A DNA stretch of 64,000 nt from Paraburkholderia piptadeniae (lineage in GTDB: Bacteria > Pseudomonadota > Gammaproteobacteria > Burkholderiales > Burkholderiaceae). The stretch lies in the NCBI RefSeq assembly GCF_900007165.1, contig NZ_CYGY02000017.1:124001-188000 (forward strand). The letters are read 5' to 3'. The position numbers and the translations under genes are program-made. A model generated the notes under the pieces. That model searched no databases. It saw only the letters and a program-made list of their open reading frames with translations, and had not been told where the DNA came from. Every line of letters starts with the position of its first letter. The stretch's first letter is position 1. Positions 25,737-34,091 of this stretch are shown in pieces.

Positions 25737-27653
25737 TCAGCCTCCCCGCACGCTAAATCCACCGAGGACGACGGCATCGCGGATCTGCTGCAACGCCGAC
25801 GGATCTTCGATCGTCGGCAGATCGCCCGGGTCGCGGCCTTCGGCGAGCGCCGCAATCGCGCGGCGCAGCAGCTTGCCGGAGCGCGTCTTCGGCAGCATCG
25901 ATACGAGCACGACATGAGCCGGCCGCGCGATCGCGCCGAGATGGCGATCGACGGTCGCGCACAGCTCGGCTGAGAGCTTCGCGCGCGCATCGTCGGACTC
26001 GTACGCGGGCGCATCGCGTACGACGACGAACGCAATCGCGGCCTGTCCCTTCACCTGATCCGTTACGCCGACAACGGCGACTTCCGCGACAGCCTTGTGG
26101 CTCGACAAGGCCTCTTCGATTTCGCGCGTGCCGAGGCGATGGCCCGCGACGTTGATCACGTCGTCGGTGCGGCCGAGGATCGTCACGTAGCCGTCCTCGT
26201 CCTGAATGCCCCAGTCGAACGTCGAGTACACCTGCTGGTTCGGCACGCTTTCCCAGTACGTCTTCACGAAGCGCGTGTCGTCGCCCCATACCGTCGACAT
26301 GCAGCCGGGCGGCAGCGGATAGCCGAGCGTGATCACGCCTTTCTCGCCCGTCGCGCAGGGCTCGCCCGTGTGCTCGTTGCGCAGCGTCAGGTTATAGCCG
26401 TAGCAGGGCACGCCAGGCGAGCCGAGCTTTTGCGGCAGCGCCTCGACGCCGCGCTGGATCGCGAGAATCGGCCAGCCGGTTTCCGTCTGCCAGAAGTTGT
26501 CGACGACGGGCTTGCCGAGCGAATCGGCGATCCATGCGGCCGTCGGTTCGTCGAGCGGCTCGCCTGCCAGGAAGAGCGTGCGCAGGCTCGACAGATCGGC
26601 CTGCTTCAGCAATGCCGGGTCCTGCTTCTTGAGCACGCGGATCGCGGTCGGCGCGGTGAACATCAGGTTGATCTTGTACTGCTCGACGAGCCGCCACCAG
26701 ATGCCGCCGTCGGGACGGATCGGCGTGCCTTCGTACATCACGGTCGTGAGGCCCGCGATCAGCGGCGCGTAGACGATATAGCTGTGGCCGACCACCCAGC
26801 CGACGTCGGACGCCGTGAACATTGTGTCGCCGGCCTTGCCTTCGAAGATGTATTCCATCGATGACGCGAGCGCCACCGCATAGCCGCCGACATCGCGCTG
26901 CACGCCCTTCGGCTTGCCCGTCGTGCCCGACGTGTACAGCACATACGAAGGTTCCGTCGATTCGAGCCATTCGCATTGCACGTGCGCATTGAAGAACTGC
27001 TCGCGCAGCGGCTCGTACGCGACGAGATAGGGCGCGTTGAGCTTCTCGGGCGTGAGTTGCCGGTCGATCAGCAGCACCTTCGGCGTCTTGTGCGTCGCGC
27101 GCGCCAGCGCTTCGTCGACGAGCGGCGTGTAGTCGATCACCTTGCCTGCGCGCGCGCCGGCGTCGGCCGTCACGATTAGCACGGGCTTCGCGTCGTCGAT
27201 GCGCGCGGCGAGATTCGGCGCGGCGAAGCCGCCGAACACGACCGAGTGGATCGCGCCGAGCCGCGCGCACGCGAGCATCGCGAACACGGCTTCGGGAATC
27301 ATGGGCAGATAGATCAGCACGCGGTCGCTGCGCCCGACGCCGAGCGAGCGCATCACGGCCGCCATCCGGTTCACTTCCGCGTGCAGGTCGGCATACGTGT
27401 AGCGACGCTCGATGCCCGTTTCCGTCGACACGTAGATCAGCGCGTTCTGCTGCGCGCGCTGCGCGAGATGCCGGTCGACCGCATTGTGGCAGAGGTTCGT
27501 CCGTCCGCCGACGAACCAGCGCGCAAACGGCGGATTCGAGCGGTCGAGCACGGTATCGAACGGCGTTTCCCAATGGATGCGCCGCGCTTCGTCGCGCCAG
27601 AAGTCTTCGGGGGCCTCGATCGAGCGGCGGTGGAATTCGCGGTAGGTGGTCAT
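25737..27653 (-). CDS. prpE: Propionate-CoA ligase PrpE
   Basis: This is a 638-residue acyl-AMP-forming synthetase. The N-terminus MTTYREFHRRSIEAPEDFW and FARWFVGGRTNLCHNAVDRH are typical of PrpE. The AMP-binding P-loop is SYVLYTSGTTGKPKGVQRD, the hinge region GRTDDVINVAGHRLGTREI, and the C-terminal catalytic lysine lies in PKTRSGKLLRRAI. It activates propionate, and less well acetate, to the CoA ester. No prpBCD genes are nearby, so it acts as a stand-alone locus here. I chose ATG 27653; an upstream in-frame extension of 44 codons looks non-coding. Confidence 0.92.
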   Translation of the reverse strand: MTTYREFHRRSIEAPEDFWRDEARRIHWETPFDTVLDRSNPPFARWFVGGRTNLCHNAVDRHLAQRAQQNALIYVSTETGIERRYTYADLHAEVNRMAAVMRSLGVGRSDRVLIYLPMIPEAVFAMLACARLGAIHSVVFGGFAAPNLAARIDDAKPVLIVTADAGARAGKVIDYTPLVDEALARATHKTPKVLLIDRQLTPEKLNAPYLVAYEPLREQFFNAHVQCEWLESTEPSYVLYTSGTTGKPKGVQRDVGGYAVALASSMEYIFEGKAGDTMFTASDVGWVVGHSYIVYAPLIAGLTTVMYEGTPIRPDGGIWWRLVEQYKINLMFTAPTAIRVLKKQDPALLKQADLSSLRTLFLAGEPLDEPTAAWIADSLGKPVVDNFWQTETGWPILAIQRGVEALPQKLGSPGVPCYGYNLTLRNEHTGEPCATGEKGVITLGYPLPPGCMSTVWGDDTRFVKTYWESVPNQQVYSTFDWGIQDEDGYVTILGRTDDVINVAGHRLGTREIEEALSSHKAVAEVAVVGVTDQVKGQAAIAFVVVRDAPAYESDDARAKLSAELCATVDRHLGAIARPAHVVLVSMLPKTRSGKLLRRAIAALAEGRDPGDLPTIEDPSALQQIRDAVVLGGFSVRGG

Positions 27654-27900
27654 CGGCGGCGATCCTTCGGACTGCGTGGGTGAGCGGGCGAATGAACGGC
27701 TGTGGGGGTGACACGGCTGGCCTGTACGTGCGTACGTCCGCAGGATAGAGCAGCCATGCCTTGGCGGACAACGCGGGTTCTCCATGAGCGCTTCAAACTA
27801 TGCAATGGCCGTCGCGCCCGTTACAGAATGGGCGCGGGTATTTCGGCTCGGCGGAATTCCCCGGTTAAAATCCCGTCGAACATCCAGCACTTTTGCATCA

Positions 27901-28095
27901 ATGGCGCGCCAAATGATCGGCAAGGGCAAGACAGGCAAAATTCATGGAATCGAGGTCAAGCCGCGCGACCACGTTCAGGAGCCGACGGTGCAGATACTGA
28001 CGGCGTCTGCCACTGATCGAAGCGAATTGCTGCGCGCGGCGAAGAAGGTCTACGAACAGCACAAGGATGTCATCCGCGCACTGGCGAATCGATGA
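27901..28095 (+). CDS. Small antitoxin-like protein paired with a decayed Doc toxin
   Basis: This is a 64-residue basic protein (begins MARQMIGKGKTGKIHGIEVK) whose stop codon overlaps the start of a Doc-family toxin pseudogene in an ATGA arrangement, the classical antitoxin-toxin coupling. It has no domain I can name; the predicted helical C-terminus (SELLRAAKKVYEQHKDVIRA) would suit toxin binding. The frame is open upstream to an ATG at 27784, but the start at 27901 seems more natural. A TAAAAT at 27866-27871 could be the -10 element; no strong ribosome binding site is visible. The antitoxin role is inferred from position alone. Confidence 0.6.
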   Translation: MARQMIGKGKTGKIHGIEVKPRDHVQEPTVQILTASATDRSELLRAAKKVYEQHKDVIRALANR

Positions 28096-28495
28096 AGCTC
28101 GACCCGGATCTGGTCGTCCTGATTCACGACTTCATTCTTCAGAACGAGCCCGGCCTGGCGGGCATCAACAGGGGCGCTCTTGAGGGCGCCCTTGGTCGTA
28201 TTGAGAGTCGTCGCTATTACCAGGAGCTCGACGACATCTTCGAAATTGCGGGAATGTAAGCGGAAGCGATAGCGAGAGGGCATGCGTTTTCCGACGCGAA
28301 CAAGAGTACTGCGCTTGTTTCAGCGCTCTCCTATCTGTGGAAGGGTTTCAGGTGCAGCGTACGCCCGCGTTGGAGGAGGTCATGGTCGATGTGGCACAGG
28401 GCGCGCTCGACTATCCCGACCTCGCGAATATCTTCGCTACGCTTGCGCAGCCTGTTCCGACGATGACCAATTTGATGCCACCTGCAAACGACTGA
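28092..28495 (+). pseudogene. Doc/Fic-family toxin, inactivated
   Basis: Read across its lesions, this is a complete Doc (death-on-curing) toxin of about 133 residues. The N-terminal part begins MKLDPDLVVLIHDFILQN, and the Fic motif region reads ARGHAFSDANKSTALVSAL. Three independent lesions are seen. A TAA stop lies at 28257-28259, where a Tyr codon would be expected (AGM-stop-AEAIARGH). The Fic arginine is replaced by Ser (HxFxDANKS instead of HxFxDANKR). A one-base deletion lies near 28350, after which the frame continues with VQRTPALEEVMVDVAQGALD to a stop at 28493. Doc proteins phosphorylate EF-Tu; this copy should be inactive. Confidence 0.85.
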
Positions 28496-28528
28496 GCCGC
28501 AACTTCCGGCGGCACGCGTGTTGCGTTG

Positions 28529-28560
28529 GCCACGCACACCGGTTTCTGGGTGTGCGTGGC
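28529..28560. terminator. Hairpin between the doc pseudogene and the fsr-like gene
   Basis: GCCACGCACACC (28529-28540) pairs exactly with GGTGTGCGTGGC (28549-28560) around an eight-base loop. It sits 13 bases past the end of the exporter gene on the minus strand and 34 bases past the pseudogene. There is no T-run on either side, so termination is uncertain. Confidence 0.45.
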
Positions 28561-28572
28561 AGTCCGCGCCCA

Positions 28573-29838
28573 CTAGCCCTTCACCCGCTTCCCCTCGATA
28601 TCCGGCAGAAACACCGTGAGGATGCCCAGCAGCGGCAGGAACGAGCAGACCTTGTACACATACGCGATGCTCGTCGAGTCGGCGAGCTGGCCGAGCACTG
28701 CAGCGCCGATGCCGCCCAGGCCGAACGCAAAGCCAAAGAACAATCCGGCCACCATGCCGACCTTGCCCGGAATCAGCTCCTGCGCGTAGACGAGGATCGC
28801 CGAGAACGCCGACGCGAGCACGATGCCGATGATCACCGTCAGCACGCCCGTCCAGAACAGGTTCGCGTACGGCAGTAGCAGCGTGAACGGCGCGACACCG
28901 AGAATCGATACCCAGATCACATACTTGCGGCCGATCCGGTCGCCGACGGGGCCGCCGATCACCGTGCCCGCCGCGACGGCCGCGAGGAACACGAACAGAT
29001 GCACCTGCGCGGCCTGCACGGGCACGTGGAACCTGTCGATCAGATAGAACGTGAAGTAGCTGTTGATGCTCGTCAGGTAGAAGTACTTCGAGAACACCAG
29101 CAGCACGAGGATGCCCATCGCGAACGCAACCTTGCCGCGCGAGAGCGTCGCGTGCGGAACGTGGCCCGCGCGCGCTTTCTTCGTCGCTGGATGCTGCTTG
29201 TACCAGCGGCCGATGTGCGTGAGCACGAAAATGCCGACGAGCGCCGCCGCCGAGAACCACGCGATGCTGCGCTGTCCGTGCGGAATCACGATCAGCGCGG
29301 CGAGCAGCGGCCCGAGCGACGAGCCCGCGTTGCCGCCCACCTGGAACAGCGACTGCGCGAGACCATGCTTGCCGCCCGACGCCATCCGCGCGACGCGCGA
29401 CGACTCCGGATGGAATACCGACGACCCGCAGCCGACCAGCGCCGCGGCGACGAGCAGCACGCCGAAATTCGGCGCGACCGACATCAGCAGCAAGCCCGAC
29501 AGCGTGAAGCCCATGCCGACGGGCAGCGAGTAAGGCTTCGGATGTTTGTCCGTATAGATGCCGACGAGCGGCTGCAGCAGCGACGCCGTGATCTGATAGG
29601 TGAGCGTGATCAGGCCGATCTGTCCGAACGACAGCGAGAAGTTGTCCTTCAGCATCGGATAGATCGCGAGGATCAACGACTGGATCATGTCGTTCATCAG
29701 ATGCGAGAAGCTGATCGCGCCGAGAATCGAATAGACGGTGCGCGCCTGCGGCTTGCCTGCCGCGGCGGAAGCTGAAGCGGTGGCGCCGGAAGCGCCGGCG
29801 GCGCCAGCCAGGGCGCCTTTGTCGAGGCTGGATTCCAT
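28573..29838 (-). CDS. fsr: MFS exporter of the fosmidomycin-resistance (Fsr) type
   Basis: This is a 421-residue inner-membrane transporter with about 12 membrane spans. After an Ala-rich N-terminal tail, the conserved Fsr sequence begins SILGAISFSHLMNDMIQSL (about residues 37-55). PLVGIYTDKHPKPYSLPVGM and GCGSSVFHPESSRVARMASG follow, both diagnostic of the family. Fsr exports fosmidomycin and perhaps related phosphonates by proton antiport. I chose ATG 29838 (MESSLDKG); the long upstream extension is low-complexity. It stands alone between the Doc remnant and a chemoreceptor gene. Confidence 0.9.
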   Translation of the reverse strand: MESSLDKGALAGAAGASGATASASAAAGKPQARTVYSILGAISFSHLMNDMIQSLILAIYPMLKDNFSLSFGQIGLITLTYQITASLLQPLVGIYTDKHPKPYSLPVGMGFTLSGLLLMSVAPNFGVLLVAAALVGCGSSVFHPESSRVARMASGGKHGLAQSLFQVGGNAGSSLGPLLAALIVIPHGQRSIAWFSAAALVGIFVLTHIGRWYKQHPATKKARAGHVPHATLSRGKVAFAMGILVLLVFSKYFYLTSINSYFTFYLIDRFHVPVQAAQVHLFVFLAAVAAGTVIGGPVGDRIGRKYVIWVSILGVAPFTLLLPYANLFWTGVLTVIIGIVLASAFSAILVYAQELIPGKVGMVAGLFFGFAFGLGGIGAAVLGQLADSTSIAYVYKVCSFLPLLGILTVFLPDIEGKRVKG

Positions 29839-30250
29839 GTGGTCGGTCTGGAGAGAGTGACTCGGGATGCCAGCGCCGGCGGTCGGGGGGAACCGTCGGT
29901 GGCGGCTGATGTTTTTAGCGTTTGATGAAGTGTAGTGTGTCTCCCGCCAATTGTCCGGCCAAGTTTTGTCGCGAATCGGACGCGCAATGCGGGTGAGGAT
30001 GCATGCTTCCGGTGCGGGCGGCTTCCGTGGAGCACTATCGCGGAGCGCCATTCAAGGCGCCGATACTGGCATCAGCCGATGAGCGAGGTCTTCGCAAAGC
30101 GTCGGAAAGCGCGCCGGGCGAATTTTGACCGTGTATAAATCCGGCGCGGCGCGCGGCCCACGAAGCGGCGCGCCGGGGACCGGGGGATGCGGGACGGCGG
30201 GCCTCAAGAACACCGCCGACGATGCCGTCAACCCGGAGAGATAAGAAGGC
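29839..30250. other. Divergent intergenic region between the exporter and the chemoreceptor
   Basis: These 412 bases carry no recognised gene. A moderately AT-rich patch at 29910-29960 is the probable promoter zone of the exporter. TATAAA at 30134-30139 resembles a -10 element for the chemoreceptor but has no matching -35. I looked for a flagellar sigma-28 promoter (TAAA with GCCGATAA) and did not see one. Confidence 0.5.
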
Positions 30251-30301
30251 ATGCCGGAACCGACCTTTCCGGCTGTTGTTAGTCATGTGGGGGCAGGAAA
30301 T

Positions 30302-31972
30302 ATGAAAGCAGTTTCGCTGGGTGGCCAGCCGGGCGTGGGGTTCGCACCGGATGGCGAAGCGGCGGGTGGGCCGGCGCGTTCGGGGCAGCGGGCAGCGGGT
30401 GGCAAGCCGCGCGGATGGTCCGTGAAGACGACGTTGCGCTTCGCCTTTGCCGTGCTGCTCGTCGGCACACTGGCGATCGGCGTGTTCTCGCTGACGCAGA
30501 TCAGCCGGCTCAACGGCCAGATGCGCTCGATCTACGAGCAGGGCCACGTCGCGAGCCGGGCCGCCGAGGAAGCGCGCGGCTACCTGCTGCGCGCGAGCCG
30601 CGCCCAGAAGATGCTGCTGACGGCGACGACCGCGAAGGAACGCGACGAGCTCGGCGCCGACATCGACAAGGGCCTGGCGGGTCTGTCGGCCGAACTCGAC
30701 ACGCTCCAGCAATATGCCGATTCCGCCGACGTCGCCGCGCAGCAGAAGAAGTTCGCCGACGCGATCGGCGCCTGGAGCGGACATCTGCGCGATTTCGTGA
30801 CGCTCGTGAAGGCGCAGCCGCTCGACCTGTCGCAGATGAACTGGCAGGTCGGCACGCAGGATGTGTCGCTGCTCGTCGAGACGGGCAAGCTCGAAAAGCT
30901 CGTCGACGAACTCGTCGCGCAGCGCGGCAAGGCGGCGAAGGCGACCATCGACGCGTCGTCGTTCATCTATCAATCCTCGTTCGTGATGATGGCCGTGATG
31001 ACGGTCGCGCTGATCGTGCTCGCGTTCGTGATCAGCGAATGGGTGGTGCGGCGTCTCGCGCGCCAGCTGGGCGGCGAGCCTGTGTACGCGAAGGAGATCG
31101 CGAGCCGCATCGCGGCGGGCGATCTGTCGAACGACATCGTGCTCGGCAAGCGTGACAAGTCGAGCATGCTGTTCGCGTTGCGCGACATGCAGGACGGCCT
31201 TTCGTCGACGGTCGCGCATATCGCGGCGAGCGCGGAGGCGATTGCGTCCGCATCGGGTGAGATTTCGATGGGCAATCTCGATCTGTCGCAGCGTACCGAG
31301 CAGCAGGCGATGGCGCTCGAGCGCACGGCGAGCAGCATGGAAGAGCTGACGTCGACGGTGCGTCAGAACGCGGACAACGCGAAGCAGGCGCGCACGCTGG
31401 CCGACAATGCATCGGCGATCGCGGAGAAGGGCGGCGAAGTGGTGAGCCGCGTCGTGTCGACGATGGGCGAGATCAACGACAGCGCGAAGAGCATCGGCGA
31501 CATCATCGGCGTGATCGAAGGGATCGCGTTCCAGACGAACATCCTCGCGCTCAATGCCGCCGTCGAAGCGGCGCGCGCCGGCGAAGAAGGCCGCGGGTTC
31601 TCGGTGGTGGCGGGCGAAGTGCGCAACCTCGCGCAGCGCAGCGCCGCCGCGGCGAAGGAGATCAAGGGCTTGATCAGCACGTCGGTCGAGCGCGCGAGCA
31701 ACGGCTCGCAGCTTGCGCAGGACGCGGGGCAGACGATGGACGAAGTCGTCAAGGCCGTGAAGCGCGTCACCGACATCATGGGGGAAATCTCAGCGGCTTC
31801 TGCCGAGCAGAGTTCCGGAATTGAAGAGATTAATCTCGCCGTTTCGCAAATGGATGCGGGAACCCAGCAGAATGCCGCGCTCGTCGAGCAGGCGACGGCG
31901 GCGGCTCGGGCGCTCGATGATCAGGCGCAGGCGTTGAAGGCGGCGGTGGCGAAGTTTTCACTGCGGGAGTGA
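30302..31972 (+). CDS. Methyl-accepting chemotaxis protein
   Basis: This is a 556-residue chemoreceptor. It has a cytoplasmic tail, a first membrane span (FAFAVLLVGTLAIGVF, about residues 45-60), a periplasmic four-helix-type sensor domain of about 160 residues, a second span (VMMAVMTVALIVLAFVI), a HAMP domain, and a long coiled-coil signalling domain. The hairpin tip reads GIAFQTNILALNAAVEAARA, the universal CheA/CheW contact. The protein ends without a CheR pentapeptide. An in-frame ATG at 30251 would add 17 residues. Ligand unknown. It stands alone, with no che genes nearby. Confidence 0.92.
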   Translation: MKAVSLGGQPGVGFAPDGEAAGGPARSGQRAAGGKPRGWSVKTTLRFAFAVLLVGTLAIGVFSLTQISRLNGQMRSIYEQGHVASRAAEEARGYLLRASRAQKMLLTATTAKERDELGADIDKGLAGLSAELDTLQQYADSADVAAQQKKFADAIGAWSGHLRDFVTLVKAQPLDLSQMNWQVGTQDVSLLVETGKLEKLVDELVAQRGKAAKATIDASSFIYQSSFVMMAVMTVALIVLAFVISEWVVRRLARQLGGEPVYAKEIASRIAAGDLSNDIVLGKRDKSSMLFALRDMQDGLSSTVAHIAASAEAIASASGEISMGNLDLSQRTEQQAMALERTASSMEELTSTVRQNADNAKQARTLADNASAIAEKGGEVVSRVVSTMGEINDSAKSIGDIIGVIEGIAFQTNILALNAAVEAARAGEEGRGFSVVAGEVRNLAQRSAAAAKEIKGLISTSVERASNGSQLAQDAGQTMDEVVKAVKRVTDIMGEISAASAEQSSGIEEINLAVSQMDAGTQQNAALVEQATAAARALDDQAQALKAAVAKFSLRE

Positions 31973-31985
31973 CGCCGAAGCGGTG

Positions 31986-32143
31986 TGTACGGAAAAAACA
32001 CAGGGTATGATTTTTTCGTACAGAGTCAGAAAAACATACAAGTAATTTTAAATATATTTTCTTTTCAATGAGCTACATCCGTTTTGTACGATTTCTTGAC
32101 TCTGTACGATTTTTTCGTACACTACTCAGAAATCGTACAAAAG
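31986..32143 (+). promoter_or_regulatory. AbiE promoter with a symmetrical array of TGTACGA operator boxes
   Basis: The promoter is TTGACT (32096-32101) and TACACT (32118-32123), spacer 16. The box TGTACGA occurs at 32085-32091 and 32103-32109, and its complement TCGTACA at 32115-32121 and 32133-32139, all symmetrical about 32112. The outer pair belongs to an exact 15-base inverted repeat (32082-32096 with 32128-32142). A further copy at 32016-32022 lies in TCGTACAGAGTCA, the exact complement of 32097-32109, and a near copy TGTACGG is at 31986-31992. The boxes cover the -35, -10 and start region, as expected for autorepression; AbiEi of Streptococcus is known to bind inverted repeats in its own promoter. 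Confidence 0.75.
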
Positions 32144-32150
32144 GTGCCGG

Positions 32151-33218
32151 ATGATTTCGCGACCCGACGTTCTGTCGATAACAGGGCAGCAAATTCTGGC
32201 TGGAGCGTGTAGTGCGTTCCAGTCCTCGACGCGCATTTACAAGGCTAAACCGGTTGCCGCCTCCAGAATCAGCCTGGAGGCCGACGGCGCCATCCAGTTC
32301 GATATTGACGGCAAGAAGCTGGTGATGCCCGTTCATGTGGCATCCCGTGCCAACCGCGCCAACGTTCTTCTCGTCTCCGGCCGCCTGCAATCCGCCAGTG
32401 TCGACGGCCGTCCGCTCATGCTGGTCGCGCCCTATGTCGATCCCGACCTCGCGATGGATCTGATCGATCGCAACATCCCCTTTCTCGATGCGGTCGGTAA
32501 CACGTTCATCCGCGAGCCCGAGGCCACGATCATGATCGTGGGTCGCCCTCGACTGACATGGTCGCCTGGCACACAGACTTCCCGGTCCACGACCAGCAAA
32601 GGCTTGCAGGTCATGTTCGCGCTTGCCACGCAACCGGGTCTCGCGAGCGAGCCATACCGCAAGGTCGCGGAAGCTTCCGGCGCGGCCTTGAGCACGGTGA
32701 ATCAGGTCGTCGACGATCTGCTGGCGCGTGGTCTGCTCGTCACGCGCCGAAACGGCGAGCGGATATTCCCTGACTGGCGGAAATATGTCGATGAATGGGT
32801 GAGCCTGTACCCGACGCGCCTGAGGCCGAAGCTGGCATTGTCGACGTACACGGCCACGTCGCCGGACTGGTGGCGTGCGTTCGACTTCCTCAAGTTCGAC
32901 GCCCGGCTTGGCGGCGAGGCCGCGGCGGATCTCGTCACGCAACAGCTCAAGGCTGCTCGTGTGACGATCTACGCACGTCAGAACCCGGGTGCGGACTTCC
33001 TGAAGGAGGCGCGGCTGCGCCCGAGTCCCGACGGCGAAGTGGAGGTTCTTGCATCCTTCTGGCGCGAACCGGCCGATTATGGGTGGGACACGTCGCCGTC
33101 ACTCCCCGTCGTGCATCCATTGCTTGTGTACGCCGATCTGATCGCGTCAGGAGATAGCCGGAATCTGTCCGTCGCGAAACAGCTGTACGAGCGCTACATC
33201 GGAAATCTTCATGCTTAG
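32151..33218 (+). CDS. Type IV toxin-antitoxin system AbiEi-family antitoxin/regulator
   Basis: This is a 355-residue protein. A winged helix-turn-helix lies in the middle (about residues 145-205: VMFALATQPGLASEPYRKVA, then ALSTVNQVVDDLLARGLLV); the flanking parts resemble AbiEi-like regulators. The C-terminal half includes SPDWWRAFDFLKFDARLGGE and PLLVYADLIASGDSRN, typical of this family. AbiEi represses its operon and counteracts the AbiEii nucleotidyltransferase. The start ATG 32151 has AAAGG six bases upstream. It overlaps the toxin gene by eight bases. The AT-rich promoter contrasts with the surrounding DNA and suggests acquisition. Confidence 0.82.
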   Translation: MISRPDVLSITGQQILAGACSAFQSSTRIYKAKPVAASRISLEADGAIQFDIDGKKLVMPVHVASRANRANVLLVSGRLQSASVDGRPLMLVAPYVDPDLAMDLIDRNIPFLDAVGNTFIREPEATIMIVGRPRLTWSPGTQTSRSTTSKGLQVMFALATQPGLASEPYRKVAEASGAALSTVNQVVDDLLARGLLVTRRNGERIFPDWRKYVDEWVSLYPTRLRPKLALSTYTATSPDWWRAFDFLKFDARLGGEAAADLVTQQLKAARVTIYARQNPGADFLKEARLRPSPDGEVEVLASFWREPADYGWDTSPSLPVVHPLLVYADLIASGDSRNLSVAKQLYERYIGNLHA

Positions 33219-34080
33219 AGTCAGCGAAGAACGTCCCATGCACCCCGCGACTTCGGCGCTGCTCAGGCGAGTCTGCGAAGCGACGAAGCGCTTGGGCACG
33301 CCGTTCGTCGTAGCGGGGGCAACGGCGCGCGACATCGTTCTCTGGCATGTGTACGGCATTCGAGCCGGGCGAGCCACGCGAGACGTCGATGTGGCCGTCT
33401 GCGCAGTCAGCTGGGCATCGTACGAGGTGCTGATCGGCGAACTCGTGAACGTGGAGGGCTTCCGTCAGGACCCTCGCGCTCCGCAGCGCCTGTTGTTCGC
33501 GCACGCCGACACGGGCATGACGATCCCGCTCGACCTGGTGCCTTTCGGCGACATCGAAGTCCCGAAGGGTTCGATCGCGTGGCCGCCCGAGGGGGAGTTC
33601 GTCCTCACCGTGCTCGGCTTCAGCGAGGCCGTCGACACGGCGTCCCAGATCGAGATCGACGCCGGCCTGGTGGTGCCCGTCGTCACGCTCCCGGCACTGA
33701 CGCTGCTGAAACTGCTGGCCTGGGAAGACCGCAGACGACAGGAAAACAAGGACGCCTCCGACCTGCTGCTCATTCTGCGAAGTTATCTGTGGGCGGGTAA
33801 CGAAGAGCGCGTGTGGACCGAGGCAGCCGATCTGATGGAAGCCTATGCGTTTAACGACTCGACCGCTTCATGCGCCCTGCTCGGACGCGATGCGCGCAAT
33901 CTTGCGTTGCCGTCGACGCGTGACAAGATTCGCTCGCTGCTCGGTGACGAACGCACCTACCAGACGCTTGTGAGAGACCTCCTGGCACGCGCGGCCGCCG
34001 TGCCATTCGAAGAGGGCTTTGCAGACAAGCTGGAGACAGACGTCGAGGCGTTCCGTGACGGTTTCATGGCCGAGCCTTGA
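33211..34080 (+). CDS. AbiEii/AbiGii-family nucleotidyltransferase toxin
   Basis: This is a 289-residue protein of the DNA polymerase beta-like nucleotidyltransferase superfamily. The region FVVAGATARDIVLWHVYG followed by TRDVDVAV carries the paired aspartates (DxD), and LPALTLLKLLAWEDRRRQEN with KDASDLLLIL corresponds to the downstream conserved Lys/Asp motifs. AbiEii toxins inhibit growth by nucleotide transfer, and AbiE systems can block phage by abortive infection. An in-frame ATG at 33238 (MHPATSALLRR) is an alternative start. The gene looks intact, coupled to the antitoxin and converging on an efflux operon only 11 bases away. Confidence 0.83.
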   Translation: MLRVSEERPMHPATSALLRRVCEATKRLGTPFVVAGATARDIVLWHVYGIRAGRATRDVDVAVCAVSWASYEVLIGELVNVEGFRQDPRAPQRLLFAHADTGMTIPLDLVPFGDIEVPKGSIAWPPEGEFVLTVLGFSEAVDTASQIEIDAGLVVPVVTLPALTLLKLLAWEDRRRQENKDASDLLLILRSYLWAGNEERVWTEAADLMEAYAFNDSTASCALLGRDARNLALPSTRDKIRSLLGDERTYQTLVRDLLARAAAVPFEEGFADKLETDVEAFRDGFMAEP

Positions 34081-34091
34081 AGGGGCATGGC

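Noticed and set aside
28282..28878. A 198-codon plus-strand frame spanning the 3' part of the Doc remnant and the exporter gene
   Set aside because: It is out of frame with the Doc homology and runs antisense to the exporter; it has no motif.
29839..30301. Sigma-28 flagellar promoter for the chemoreceptor gene
   Set aside because: No TAAA with a properly spaced GCCGATAA-like element was found.
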